A DNA stretch of 64,000 nucleotides. Origin: Isoetes taiwanensis (lineage: Eukaryota; Streptophyta; Lycopodiopsida; Isoetales; Isoetaceae). Below, piece by piece: positions 13,370-26,693 of the stretch (position 1 is the stretch's first letter; every line of letters begins with the position of its first letter). The DNA is taken from positions 7,014,917 to 7,078,916 of the forward strand of contig JAJEKV010000041.1 in assembly GCA_021234155.1 (NCBI GenBank), in the 5' to 3' direction. The position numbers were made by a program, and so were the translations under genes. The notes below the pieces were generated by a model. It was given only the letters and a program-made list of their open reading frames with translations, searched no databases and was not told the DNA's origin.

Positions 13370-14578
13370 ATAGAAAAAGAAGCTGAACCACAAGAAGTTG
13401 CTACTCAACCAGAAGATAATGTGGAGTTGGTCCAAGATTACCAAGATGGAGTCAAGGAAACGATGTCAAATTCGTCCCTTGTAAAATCCGTTACTTCTCA
13501 GCTTGAAGCATTAGAAATTCATGAAAATCAAAAGGGAGATTCAGCTATTGGTATGTTGGTAGTGGAAGAAGAGATAGAGGATGATATATCAAACGATGAG
13601 TTGAGAGACACTTTCAATAGTCCTGGAGCAAAAGAATCTAGGTTCTTTGAAACAACTGAATCTATGCCCATATTTAATGCAATTCTACATGAAGCACAAC
13701 AAGAAATACTGATGAACCTTACTGAAGTACTATGCGAATTTTGGTTAGTTATCGTTACATAGGCATTGCATTTGTAAAGTTCGTTTTATTAATAATTTTG
13801 AGCATTGTTTTGCTGTTTTGCATCAGTGATGACATCACAACAATTGCCAAAGTTGGTAAAGGCACGTATGGAGAAGCTTTTAAAGGGAGTGGAAATGTTT
13901 TCAAGATTGTACCCATGGATGGGGATTTCAGAGTAAATGGCGAAATCCAAAAGGTAAATGGATTATTTCTTAGAGGTGGACATAGATCAAAGTACATGTT
14001 TCAAATATGTCATTTACAGACTCTTGGCGAAATGTACACCGTGATACTATTAACAAATACCTTGAACAGACTCCGAAGCACCTCACAAAAGTCGAATACA
14101 TGCAAAAACTTCATAGAGACGAAAGCGTAAAGGCTATTCTAACTTGCAATTCTCTTAATGTTGTCTCACAACTACTTTTTTGCAGAATAAGAATCTGCCA
14201 GGGCACCTATGATGGAAATTTAACACGAATATGGGAGGAGTGGGATACTCAACATGGATCTGAAAATGACCATCCCATGTTATTTCAGAAAAGCGAGGTG
14301 CCATTTTTTCTTTCCTTGCCAAAGCCTCTCACGAAGGCCATCGATAGGCCACTAGTTGTATGTCTTCTTTGTTCTTGCGGATGGTGGAGCAGGACACGGA
14401 AAGTTGTGTCTTTGGCGGACTTCAATGAAGCCCGAAGTCCTTTATTTGCGGGCATGTCTTTCTGCATCTTCATGCTTACACGATTACATTTCTTTGATTG
14501 TTCCATGTTTAAAAAGGTTGTCCTTTCTCTTGCCGTGGCGGAAGAAGCCTGTGGCTTTGAGCATCGCGATTTACATTG
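13370..14578 (+). pseudogene. Haspin-type histone H3 kinase, 3'-truncated copy with introns
   Basis: Haspin phosphorylates histone H3 Thr3 in mitotic chromatin. An N-terminal acidic stretch (about 13385-13735) is followed by kinase exons that join in phase: 13827-13953 (glycine loop GKGTYGEAFKGS, then VFKIVPMDGDFRVNGEIQK), 14020-14126 (LLTNTLNRLR), 14186-14297 (ICQGTYDGNLTRIWEEWDT, GSENDHP), 14356-about 14444 (FVLADGG, later DFNEARS in another frame) and 14517-14578 (SLAVAEEACGFEHRDLHW). The motifs appear in Haspin order, and HRD with the DLHW variant is diagnostic. At least two frame changes lie in the DFNEARS exon. After HRDLHW a donor (GTAAG) follows, but no exon with the rest of the C-lobe was found. 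This is therefore a decayed or partial gene copy. Retained introns show DNA-level duplication, not retroposition. The N-terminal assignment is weaker than the kinase part. Confidence 0.85.
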
Positions 14579-14876
14579 GTAAGATGTGCATTGACTAATG
14601 CCATCTTGAATAGTCTTCTTTTTAGATGGCAGAGATAGTGGATGCCACTTTTAACTGTTGGACTGAGATTTTTGCACAAAAAGAAACGAGTTGCAAGGCA
14701 TTTGTAAACAAAGTGCCGTTGGCTCTAAGCATTAAAGTGCCCCGTCTCGGCGATGGATGCCGGAAGGAAGCATTTTTCAAGTCCTTGGAGTCTTTTGGTC
14801 CATCCCTATTGCCTGCTTCACACTTTTACCTTTGCATCTTACTTCTTTCTTCATCACATTGCCACCTGCAATCGGT

Positions 14877-15059
14877 TATACCCTCATGCGTTTTCGCTTT
14901 GATCAAATGGGTTAGCTTTCACGCTTTCTGTCACATTCTCTGATTTTATTATTTAATGTAGACCCATCAGTTATACCCTCCGCACGTTTTCGCCTGATCA
15001 AATGGGTTAGCTTTTCTGCTTTCTGTCACATTCTCTGATTTTATTATTTAATGTAGACC
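14877..15059. repeat. Tandem duplication, about 93 bp x 2
   Basis: Two adjacent copies containing TTATACCCTC...TTTTCGC...GATCAAATGGGTTAGCTTT and ending TTTATTATTTAATGTAGACC. They differ by a few indels and substitutions. Confidence 0.9.
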
Positions 15060-16261
15060 TTGGGGATTAACCAGGAAATGGGTTTTGACGATTAGCCACC
15101 ATGCGCTAATAAAGGTATTACAATTACATTGGATTAAAAAAGTACAGATCTTATCTTCTTATTAATGTACGTACATCAGGGTATAAACAATCTTCTTTGC
15201 TATATTTCAGTATATTAATGTGCAACTTTGGAGGCATTTTTAGCAGATGCTTTCTCGTATGGAAAGGCAAGGAGCTTGAGCTTGAGCTTTTTACAGATCT
15301 AGTATAATGTAATTTATTGAACCAATTCTTTAGAAAATGCAATTCTGTGGCAGGGAATCGTGTTATTGCTGGCATTTATGTTGGATTACCGTTTACTCGC
15401 TTGGTACCTTGTTATCTTTGCAAGTAATTTTTTTTCTTACAATAATGCATATTGACCTCTATCTTAACTCAAGATGGTGACTTTGACTTGGTTTGTTTTC
15501 AGTATTGTTTTTTATCTGCGTTCAGCCTTCATATAGTCGTCCAGGTATGCTGTGAACGTTGAACTTTGAGTTGTATATCAAACTTATCATGTTCCGCCTG
15601 CCACCATATTGAAAATCTGATTTTTGACACTTTGGTTTATGCCCTTATTTTCTTTCCCTTGGGGACGTGTAGTGTCCATGGGTCTTTAGTCTATCAACAT
15701 TTAGCAAGAGCAGTAATTATTGAAAGGAACATTTGCATCTGTATATCATATGTATTAGCAGTTGTTCCTTGGTTAGACTAGACTTATAAGACCCTGCAAC
15801 GACAAACTGATGGTTACAAGTATCAGCCTGGCAAAGAAGTGCACAAATGCCTAAGGAGATGCCTAAGGTGATTGCATAAGTGTTCAATGGTTGTTTCTCT
15901 TTGGTTGGAGAGGAACTTGAGCATGTCAGTGCAAATAATGGTGGGCAGGAGGTTGATGGTAAGGGAGTGAATAAAGATGTTGTGTAATACAAAACCTATA
16001 GTAAAGCAAGGGAAATCTGAGAGTCTTGTATGGAGGCTCATAACCATGATTCATATTGAGTTCAGAAGTCTTGAACAAGATTAGAGGAACTCAGCTTCAA
16101 GGACAGATGATGTAGCAGACAAAATGTTATTATTTCTTTTAGTGCATATATGTTCTCCATTCGGTGAACTTCTAATAATGCATTTTTTTTGCATAACATG
16201 ACGCTTCTTATATATGAATTCCTGACACTACTTTGCCGACTTGTGTTGTATCCAAGTTATT

Positions 16262-16341
16262 GCATGAATGCTTCGTTGTCACTTACCAAGGATAGGGAAA
16301 CATGAATGCTTCGTTGTCACTTACCAAGGATAGGGAAACAA
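16262..16341. repeat. Tandem duplication, about 38 bp x 2
   Basis: Adjacent identical copies of a unit starting ATGAATGCTTCGTTGTCAC and ending AAGGATAGGGAAACA. Confidence 0.9.
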
Positions 16342-19300
16342 TGAGGCTAACGTTGAACGCTATTACAAAATTAATAAGCATGGGGCCATCTCCGGGTGTC
16401 TAGGCAATGCGTCAGACATCCAACAAATCTTACACCCACGTTCATTCCAAATAGTTCTCCGGCATGTTATGATTTTGTTGTATTCCATGTTTTGCTGAAT
16501 AACTTGAACAGATGCTGGGAGGATGCTTTTAGGCCCATATATGACTGGTTGAATCATGGAGGACAAAAAGGAACATTGTAAATTACCCAAAAAAATCACA
16601 AAAAAGCAGGCTCATGGGCACCTACATTGCAGTTTGAAGCATTGTTGTAGGAAAACTGTCCAGCAACTACATGGCAAGCTTGGCAACCAAGATTTGCAAC
16701 ACCACAGTTTTCTTTCAAGAAAAACTTGTAAATACTTCCTCCACACAATAACCAACCCCTGACAACACTGCTATTATAATTACTAGTAACCTAGTAACAA
16801 TATATTTTTACACTGAAACCCCAGAGTCCATGTGTCCAGCTGGATCCTAGTCCAACATGAGCTCAACATCTAAGGAGGAGTTAGTAATGCAAATGGCTAC
16901 CATCACCTTCGCAAAATGTCAATATCTTAAAATAGAAACTTTGATTGATTGTAAAAACGTGACTTTCAAGTATGATTTAAGCCACTTCACCCTCCGGCCA
17001 TGGAGGGCAACCCTCCGTGCGCAGCACCTTGTATCATTTATTAACTTTACGTTTATGGTTTCAGAAGAGAAAATAATGCTTTGTAACGAACGTGGGAGGC
17101 AATTAAATCTACCTCTAAAGACGAAAATTTGGAAAGACAGATCCAAAACTTATGCTTAAAATGTCACCCTTAGTAGTTAAGTACATCAACAAAAAAATAG
17201 GTACAACACATTGTCTTGGCTCATTGATTGGATGCTCTCATAATATCTTCACTTTAGCGACAGCTAACATCTTAGCTGGGGTAAGGGTAAAATGCATGGG
17301 CAAATCATTGATTCGAACTGCCCACGATATCTCACAACTATTAAGCACATGAGACAACTCATCCCGAAGGTAGACTCGTATAATGGAATCAGATATTGCC
17401 TCAGAAAGAAATGATTTATAGATCCTAAAATGCGCCCGATAGAAAACGTGGGCCTTTAAGGTAAAACTAATCCTAGGACTATGAATTCTTGCCATAGCAG
17501 TCTTGGACGTGTCTCTTCATGTAACATCATATATGTAGTTCTTTGTGTATAAGTTCGAAAAAATCTTGAAGGCCTCATTATAATTCATATTTTCCAAATT
17601 GTGTTTAAGATTTGTAGTATAATCTTCAAAGTTGTTACATATATTTATAGTTTTTTGGACTTTGTTAATGTTGATGTCATTGAGTTGGTTATAAGTGTGT
17701 CAATTTATATATCCATCATATATAAATTGTAAGGAAAAAACTACAACATACGCTCCTGCTATGGTTAATCATGCCTAGTCGTTTAGATAAGAAACGCTAT
17801 AAAAATCAGGTCTGGCATATCCATCAAAGGAGATAAGTTTGCCGGCAAACCAAATTTATTGCCGACATTCTTTATTTTTATCTTACGAATATTACCGACA
17901 TTAGCGACTACCAGAAAAAGAGGATAGACACCCCCCAAAAATAGTTAGATATGACATTTTTGAAAATGCTACTAATTTATTTTACAATGTCATTTTTTAT
18001 AAAGCTTATTCCATATATCATTATCATTAATATATATAAACTTATTCTATGGGGGGCATGTATGTAACATGGGGGTCATATATATAGAGATTGATCCCAT
18101 CCGTTCAAATCACGAAATCTAAGGTTGAGATCTTTCCACCTCATGGGGGTGTGTGAGGTCATGTATGGGCATGCACCCCATGTGACCACCGTCGGATAAA
18201 GGGACATTACATCTTAGCCCTTGGTTTTAGGGGAGAGAAGGTGCCGAGAAATTCTACCGTATTTATGGGGATAGCTAGGCCATTGAAAGATGTGCTTGGG
18301 CATTAAGATAGACTACTAATGTGATTTGACGTAAGATGTGTGTAATTTTTATTGAAAGACACGTAGACCATGGAAGTTCGATGGGTATTACATTATACAA
18401 AAAAGAGAAAAATATTAATGTTGGATGTGATACTAAAGTGAGGTGACATGCAAAATCCATTGCATTGCTTGCTTTGTGGGTCTTTGTCCCATCGCGGTAA
18501 ATGTCGGACGCTGACATGTTATACCCAGCCTTAAATGGCAAAAAATCGGCTAAGTCCACAAAAACACCGTGTAATTTTTTTTGGGCGTGGCTATAACATG
18601 TCAAACACACGGATATACCACGGATATGCGTGGGTATAACATATGCGTCCGATATTTTCTTTCGAATCTTTGTCGGCTACTAGCTCGCGTCCATTTTCTT
18701 TGGGTGCAATCTGCGAGGGCTTCTCTATCGAAATTTTACCTTTAGTTCATTCGGATTGTTTCTTAAGGACGGGGTTAACTTGGAGCAAGCTATGGGGTAT
18801 AGATCGGTTTATTCATTGGTGAAGGTTGGAGGACCCGGCAAGCGCAAGACATCCGCATTTGTGTTCGCGAAATTTGTTTGGAGTCGAATTTCACAAGAAC
18901 CGTAAACAAATTAGGGCTTTTGCTTTTGCATTGATAGATGTTAGATTTTATTAAGAATCATTGTCCATGAGAAAAACATGACTAATGGTTGGTTTTTTTT
19001 TTTTTTGCGGCATTTATAGCAAAGCGAGAATTGCAAGCAAAGGCGGAGATTTGAACTCAAGAGCTTCTCTTAAAGTCGAGAAAACAACTGGCGAGAAAAC
19101 AACGCTAAAAATTTCCTCGCCCCATTCGCCACCGGTTGTCTCCACCGGTTGTATGATCTTCGCCGCGAGACTTTTGGTTTGTATATAGGTCAGATTTATA
19201 GTGCCTTCTTGCGCAGGGATTTTGGGAATCACTATTATTCTACCAATCGTGTCAACTTGGTAGAGCTCTATCTGTAGGCATCCATGTTTACTTTTGAAGG

Positions 19301-20309
19301 TAAAGATTCAAGGCGTGCTCATAGCATTGCTGCTAAGCTTATTGGCTGTCTTTTCCAACTCTATTATTGATTTCCAGCCATCTGGTGCTTATGGCGGTCT
19401 TCTTGTGTTTGTAAATAGCAGTTAGCCAGCTGTGGACGAAACTCATCTTTTTTTTTGGGTACGTATTTTTATTGTTTGCATTTCTTTTTTATAGCTTTAG
19501 ATCCGTTCTTTGTTGACAGTTTGATTTATATGGCTCTTCTGTATTGCCAGGATCTTCTGACCATTTCGGGAGTTCATCTTGCCGTCTTTGCAATTAATTC
19601 CTTTTTTGAGTCTGCGGTGCAGGGATGGAGCCTGCATCATTTCCAAGATGAGCTGGGCTTACACATGTTGAATAAATCTGAATGTTTATTTGTTAAAAGC
19701 TTTTGGTGTAAGTTTTGCGGCTATTGTCTTTTGTGCGTAATGGTTTTTACGCACAGACATGCTAGGCATCGCCAACATATATGCGCTAAAAGTAATGGTC
19801 CAATATGCTAGCTTCAATCTTTTACTATTTCTGCACGTAATTTGTTTGTGTATTTTATCCACCAATTTGGACATGACTACTGTTCATGACTTGCAGATTA
19901 TGGAGACAGACAGATCAAAGGAGAAGGGAAGACCATTGTCATATTTCTTTGACTCTCGATGTTATCATTTATTCAATGTGCCTTGCTTTCATCGTCACGC
20001 AGCGGAGCGATACGGCGATTGCAAAAGGCAGGAGATGCATGATACATGCAACTAGAGGCATATGAGAAACAAAGGTACCAGTTGCTTTCTTGCCAATTTG
20101 AGTTATATATTACTCCAGTGACATCATTGTCATCTGTGATGATGTTGGAGCCATAAATATGATAGACATATACATACGGAGACCATGGTAACTTGACATT
20201 ATCATAGACAGCATTTTCAATCATTGTGGAAGTCCGTGGAAGCTTAGAGAGTCCGTGAAATCAAATAATTTCACCAGAAATCAAATCAAAATGTAGTTGC
20301 GTGGGGGGT

Positions 20310-20880
20310 AGTTTCATGGGGGATGCATTCCCAAGCAAAGAACTGGTTAGATTGGAGGTTCTTGCAAGCAAAACAAAAGTCTATCTGGTTTTGGAGTATG
20401 TCACCGGAGGCGAGCTTTTCGCAAAACAATCTGAAGAAAAGGCTGTCTTAAAGGCGAGGCCGGAGAATATTTCCGGCGACTTATAAATGCGGTTCAATAT
20501 TGCTATAGGCTGTAGTGTTTACCCGCAGATTTGAAACACGAGAATTTGCTTCTTGATTCCAACGGCAATTTAAAAAATTCTGATTTTGGGCTCAGTGCTT
20601 TGCTTCGGCAACTAAGAGCTGATGGGCTGCTGCATACAACATGTGGAACTCCGAATTATATATCTCCAGAAGTGATCCATAGCAAAGGGTATGATGGAGC
20701 CAAGGCAGATTTGTGGTTATGTGGGCTCATTCTGTATGTTTTAATGGCCTGGTATTTACCCTTTCACGAGGCAAGTATTTCTAATTTGTATAAGATCTTT
20801 AGAGCTGATTATAAGTTCCCCAAGTGGTTTATTTCCGAGGCTCAAGAAAAACTCAAGCATTTTCTTTGCTTTTGGTCGAT
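20310..20880 (+). pseudogene. CBL-interacting protein kinase (CIPK) pseudogene
   Basis: CIPKs are plant SNF1-related Ser/Thr kinases that pair with calcium-sensing CBL proteins in ion-stress signalling. The order is that of a CIPK kinase domain: LASKTKVYLVLEYVTGGELF (about 20359-20418), a frame-shifted EYFRRLINAVQYC stretch (about 20468-20508), [21 protein letters not shown] (about 20530-20590), [32 protein letters not shown] and a truncated YLPFHEA..NLYK segment ending at a TGA near 20889. Damage: a stop and frame change before the catalytic loop, HRD replaced by PAD, K-P-E-N changed to K-H-E-N. The glycine loop, ATP lysine, NAF and PPI modules are absent. No intron is visible, so it is either a processed copy or derived from an intron-poor CIPK. 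Confidence 0.85.
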
Positions 20881-20889
20881 TGAATCTTG

Positions 20890-22080
20890 ATTGAAGAGAA
20901 TATTCTTATAGAAGGTCCCATCGATTTTTGCTTGGACTGAGTTTACACCTTGGTGATATGATTTTGTGTACCTTCATTCACTTGTGCAATGGAAACTTTG
21001 TTGTAATTTAAACCGAACCTCCTGTTATTTGTTAATGAAGTACATGAGTGCACGTGATTTTGGATAATGCTGGCTCCCCTGCACATTATTATCAAGATTG
21101 TCTAGGAACATGCCAATGTCAAAAAGAAAAAAAGGGGAAAGATTATCCATCTCCAACATATATCCATTTCCAACATACGTGCTACCGAACATATGTGCTG
21201 CAATTTAGCACTTTCACACTTTGCCCCAGGTTAGCACCTTTACGCTGCAATAGTATATTAGCGAAAGATCTTTGGATATGTACAACAATGGAACCATATA
21301 ACAAATGATAGATTGAACAAGCTTTTCCAAGCAAAATGCAGGTAAGAAGATGATGAAATAAGATTGCCTAAGATAACTATGCAAGAGTTATCTTAGAACA
21401 TGTTATAGACTACTTGCTTGAGTTTGTCGTTAACAACCGGGTCTCTCAAGTGCTCAAACTCACGAGGAACATGTTATAGACTACTTGCATGAGTTTGTCG
21501 TTAATAATCGGCTCTCTCAAGTGCTCAAATTCTCGTGTTAATCGGCTATCTCAAGTGCTCGGCTCTCTCAAGTGCTCAAATTCTCGCGTTAATCTGCTAT
21601 CTCAAGTGCTCAAATTCTCGCCATTTGTTTGTTGCTGGTTTTGTTGTATGATTTTTTTTTCTATGATGTCAATACATTCATTAATTAAATTACGTTGATA
21701 AGTCAAACCTTGGACAACTTAAAATGGTGATCCAGATTCATTTGATAGCTAATGTTGCCACAAATTAAATGTACGACTAGTTGGGAAATAGACGGCAATG
21801 CCTTTGAAATTCATAATGATGCAAACAGCTTACCAAGCTCACTCTCTCAGGCGACATATAGCCCCTCTCTTATCACAGACATGTCACTGCATATTACATA
21901 TGTCTTAACACTCTTAAAGCTCGAACTACACACCATAGCAACTGCAGATTTATCTTTATAGAGACTTGAATGGTCTAAGGGAACGTTCAGATGTCGTGAG
22001 AGAATCTAACGACAATCGTGGAAAATTTTATCTCGGACCTTAATTTTCCTGGCTAGTCTTAACATTAGAACTTGATGTCT
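20890..22080. other. Intergenic stretch with short tandem repeats
   Basis: No gene is supported. The notable content is a cluster of imperfect repeats at about 21400-21620. Confidence 0.5.
21400..21620. repeat. Nested tandem repeats (CTCAAGTGCTCAAATTCTCG family)
   Basis: Two copies of a roughly 74-bp unit (containing AACATGTTATAGACTACTTG and GAGTTTGTCGTTAA) are followed by shorter repeats built on CTATCTCAAGTGCTC and CAAATTCTCG. The pattern suggests stepwise slippage or unequal crossing-over. Confidence 0.8.
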
Positions 22081-22084
22081 TAAC

Positions 22085-22560
22085 TTTCGTGTAAACTTCG
22101 AATGATCTCCGGGAATCTGGTGGAATCTTCAAAGAATCTTATAAAATCTAGAGAATCTCAAGAGATTGTTTGCAAAACTAGGGGAATCTAAGGGATTCAT
22201 TTGAGAATCCAGGGGAATCTTGATGATTGGGAAATCTAAGGGAATCTTTATAGAATCTAAAGGACTCCAAGAGAATCTACATAGAATCTTGGAGAATCTA
22301 GAGGAATCTTGGAATAATTTTTAAGAATCTAAGGGAATCTTATCATACTCTTGGGATAATCTTCGAGAATCTAGGGAAATCTTATTATAATCTTAGGGAA
22401 CCCTTATAGTAATAGGAGAATCTTAAGAAAATTCACGTGAATCCCTGCAGAATATTGGAGATTCTAAGGGAATCTTTGTATAATCGTAGAGAATCTAAAG
22501 GATTTTTCATGAAATCTTAGGGATTCTATGGAAATTAGAGGGAATTTTAAAGAATTTAGT
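22085..22560. repeat. Degenerate GAATCT-rich minisatellite
   Basis: The motif GAATCT (often AGAATCTA-GGGAATCTT) recurs roughly every 12-20 bp for about 470 bp with heavy divergence. The same kind of sequence lies at 49010-49110 and, as its complement, at about 30590-30720. Each sits close to a (TA)n tract, so this looks like one dispersed repeat family. Confidence 0.7.
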
Positions 22561-22675
22561 CCCAAACATTACATCTCCTAACCAGTCTCAACTTTAGAAC
22601 TTCATATCTTAATTTTTGAATAATTTCAGAATAGATACTCTATGAACTGCACACACTTCGATATAACAAACCACT

Positions 22676-22811
<136 letters not shown>

Positions 22812-23235
22812 AGTCTTTAATCTTATTAATTGGGTCTATGAACTATGGTCCATAAACATCACGGGAACAAAATTCAAGCTTAAATAAATCAAGGCCTAAA
22901 CTAAGCTAGTCTAAAAAATTTCATTTGTTGGACTCGACCAACTTGCCATTATATAGCATTTAAAGGCATATGCCTACTTTCAAACACGAGACAGCGAGAA
23001 ATGCAATTTATTTAAGAGTAGAGATGAATTGATAATTGCAAGATTCTCCTCGCAACTTGGTGACAAAATCGCAAACCGTCACTTATTTTATGGACAAAGA
23101 AGCAAAAGCAATGCCATGGATGGCATGTACACAAAAATGCAAAGCAAAACATACTCTCCATGCCATAATATATGCCATAATTTATGCAAGACAAATTGTA
23201 CCAAAAATAGACACAAGCACAAGATGGAAGAAATA

Positions 23236-23460
23236 AAGCGGCGATGGCTGCTAATTTGGGCTTTTATTGTAGGCAGATCATTTCATACAAAAGCGCCGGG
23301 GATCAATCTCTATAAAGAAGGGGGTGCTTGGCACGGATTGAGGTGACACCATCAGAACCATCGATCGGATCACGGGCTGACCCGAGGCGCCACCCAAATC
23401 TCTATAAAAAGGGAATCAACTTCAATGCAATGGTGGAGTGGAACTTGGGAGATCTTTAGA
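23236..23460. repeat. Composite dispersed repeat, copy 1
   Basis: Contains GGGCTTTTATTGTAGGC, GATCAATCTCTATAAAG, GGGGGTGCTTGGCACGG and a GGTGACACCATC segment. These are shared in order with the repeats at 30110-30530 and 39290-39965. A diverged member of the family; the inverted repeat seen in the other copies is largely lost here. Confidence 0.55.
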
Positions 23461-23478
23461 AATTATCTTTAGAAACTA

Positions 23479-23503
23479 TTCTATTCTATTCTATTCTAAG
23501 AAA
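23479..23503. repeat. (ATTCT)n pentanucleotide tract
   Basis: About four to five copies of ATTCT, the complement of the tract at 9393-9423. Confidence 0.8.
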
Positions 23504-26500
23504 TTATGATATTTCCCCATGTTTTAATAGATGAAGTTGGATAAATATTTGTTTCATATGACAATTACAATTAAAAGGCACATTGTGCAACTCATGCAAT
23601 TAAAAGATATAATTGCTATTTTCTAATGCTAAACCAATGAATTTAAGCTCCCCGGTTGGAATAAAATACTAAAATTTTACTTCAAATGCTAATTGGAATA
23701 AAAAAAAAGATAGGAGATCTTTATTTAAGAAAATAGCAACATAAAAGCCTAGAGGAAAGTTGGTTAGTTGCATTTTTTTTATAAATGGTAGTCACGCTAT
23801 CTTAGCAAATGCGTCACGGAATCGCGACCCACTTCGGTAGCGACCCACTTTCCATGGCAAGTATTTGAAACATAAAGGCATCAAGACACGGCAATTGCAT
23901 CGACAAATCAAGTGGGTGTCGGAAGAGATCAAATCACAGAATCAAATAGAAACATCTTTGCCCCAATAGCTCTAAAAGGCTAGTTCTAAAGAGTTCACCA
24001 CGGCGTGAAATGCAAAAAACAACGGATCCACAAGAACCTAGGGATCAAGAGATCGTCGAAAAAAAAGCCTAATTGAGAGGAAACCCCTTGCTAAAAATGA
24101 CCACGATTTACTCTTATCACGCCAAAAGCGAGGCGCAAAACCACAAATTTATCAAATAGTATCTGGGCGGCAATGCTAAACTTTACCCTATCTGGGATAA
24201 AGTCACTATAACGAGCAGGGATCAATAAATAGACTTAAACAGTCCAAAAGATTGAATGTAAAAAGTTTTAGCTGCTTCTAAAGCGACATCTAGACAACAT
24301 GGCGGGTATTGGTGAATCAAGAATATAAAATAGAGCTGCATGAGCAAAATTGTGCTCCAACAATAACTATTATCTTGGCATGAAATATCTACAAATGAGC
24401 CTTAATCAAACAATTTAATAATCTAAGTACAGTTTATCAACTATTCTTCTCTACAAATCTTTCTGCTAGTTTAGCCATTCTAGGCGTACAGGCAATGTAT
24501 TCAGACACTATACATGTGTTCAAACATATGTGAAGGCATTTATACACATTTATTTGGATGTACACTCTAAAATGCTTGAGCAATGTCTGTTGCAAAGTAT
24601 TGTCACATGCAGAGTAGTGCAACAGACATGTTAATGTATAGCCCTAATTGCGCTGATGTTTAAGAGGTTTAGCCATGCCTGCCTTTTCTATGAATGCATC
24701 TTGCATCATACTGACTTAGAAATGACTAAACTGTTCAATCATCATTCTCTTCGTACTCCTGCCATGAATAAGTAGCTGCAAAAGGAACAGGTTCTTGATA
24801 AATAATGTTCAAAAAGCCATTCGCATTGACTCTCCAGAGCTTGAGCATTACCAAAATATGCACCATCTCGTGAACAAACTACTCGCGAAGTCAAGATATG
24901 CTCCCTTTTGCAGTGATTCAAATAACCCACTTTAGAACTGCATCTAGAATCTGCAAAAAGAATGGCCTATTAGAGAATGCGGTAACAATACCAACACAAC
25001 ACAAAATGCCAAAATACAGCCATTTTTACCGTAACATCCATTTATGCATGATGCAGCATTCATCACAGCAAGCTAGGCATCTTGCAAGAAACTACACGGT
25101 GTGCAGTAGCAATATACCAACCTCAATATCAGGATGACACATTTCTCATTTCAAATGCTTGCAATAGCAAAATTAATACTATGCATGCATGAAGATCCAC
25201 TTTAGGCACATGTGCACCCATAATGAGATTAGTGAGCGAACTTAATTCTTTCCAATATATGTTGCTAAATCTAGAGCAAATTCTAACCCCAAAACAAAAT
25301 GCAACAACTCAATTTACAGTCTCTACATTTGCATCAAGGACCTAAGCCTACATCACAGAACCACCAACCCAAGTGAAGTTGCCCTCCATGCAGATATTTA
25401 CTAAAACATGACTCAACTTACCAATAAGCCTTCAAAATATTGACTGCTAACATTATTGTAAATTTTAAGAAATCTCGAGAGAAAATCATATAGAAAGTTG
25501 AATGGCCCTATAGACTCTGTGTCCCTAAAGAGGAGAAAGACAACGGTAAATGTCAAAACAAGCATTGAACAATAGATTGATTCGCCATAAAACACATGGG
25601 AAGACATACATGAATCTGGTTCACAATGTTGAAAATCAAGATAGAAGCCATGATACAAAAAAACAGAGTGCAAAGTACAATGCAACTGGATTGCATTTGA
25701 CCCATGTCAGATATACTGTGCTTGACTTTCTCTGAGCAAAAAGAACCTAAAAGTTGCCTCAAAATAAATAAGCACCTTTCATAGCTGGAACTCGTTTGCT
25801 CCCCTTCAATTATGCCACCGCCCTGTTTAGACCCTGAGTTTTGTATACATAAAATTTGCATCCTGCAATCTATGCCAAGAAGGTTTCTATGAAGCCCTCG
25901 GTATGAGCAGACCCATTTACCTTGGGATCTTGGATCTTGGATCTTTTTAAGCATGGGAGTTACCTTACCCAGATGTGCTCCCTTGCCAACATTTGGAAGG
26001 CCCTGCCCAAATGGGAAATGTGAGAATAATAGCCCAGCCAAACTTTTCATAGTCTTTATATATTAGTTTAAACAAAACATGTGTACTTACCACAAGATCA
26101 GCGTCAGCTACAACAGATGCAAAGTTAAAGATTGCCACTGCCAAGTCTGCAAACCATCAAACTAGTATTAAATATTTGAATCATCTTTGTGTCTCAACAA
26201 CCTGAAGGTTTTGTAGACAAATTTACAGCGCAGTGAAGATCAAATAGTACAAAAATAAAAACTTTGCATCAGAATACCTGAGACAACATCCACAGATAGT
26301 AGATCAATGAAATGACTTATCAATGAATTGCAAAGGCATCCTGCAATGATGCACAAGTTATCCACAGTAGCAAGTTGCTATCGTTGTGTAAGAAATAGGC
26401 TGAGCACAAATTCTCCCTATAATAATTAAAAGCGTAAGTGAGGTTTCAGGGATAGAGTATCTAACCTCTATTGGTAAAATGAACCAATTCTCGAATATAA

Positions 26501-26693
26501 TAAGACATGTTGCCTTGCTGCTAAGAGCCACTTCAAGATGGCACATCTGCATTCCATCGCATTGCAAGTGCAAAATAATAAGAACGTAAGCCTTTAAAAT
26601 AGTAATAGTTAGATGAAAAGGGCATTTACCTATGCTTTGTCGCTGATTTGCTATTCTTGAGGAGGAGAAATCTTCTAAGTAAGAACAAAACAT
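23504..26693. other. Gene-poor stretch downstream of the FLV copy
   Basis: No exon of the flavodiiron C-terminal flavin-reductase domain was found on the minus strand, and no other family is recognised. Short minus-strand open stretches (for example 25905-26050) are flanked by splice-like sites but have no recognisable homology. Confidence 0.45.

Larger units (their letters stand above)
14579..20300. other. Intergenic stretch without a supported gene
   Basis: No exon completing the Haspin copy was found, and no other family is recognised. The stretch includes a 90-bp tandem duplication (14877-15059), a 38-bp tandem duplication (16262-16341), AT-rich sequence and short open frames that do not form a gene. 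Around 19020-19140 a GAGTTCAAATC-like box on the minus strand resembles a tRNA B box, but no matching upstream part was found. Confidence 0.45.

Noticed and set aside
19020-19280. Possible tRNA or tRNA-derived SINE (GAGTTCAAATC on the minus strand, CTTGGTAGAGC on the plus strand)
   Set aside because: The two boxes are on opposite strands and cannot form one promoter or cloverleaf.
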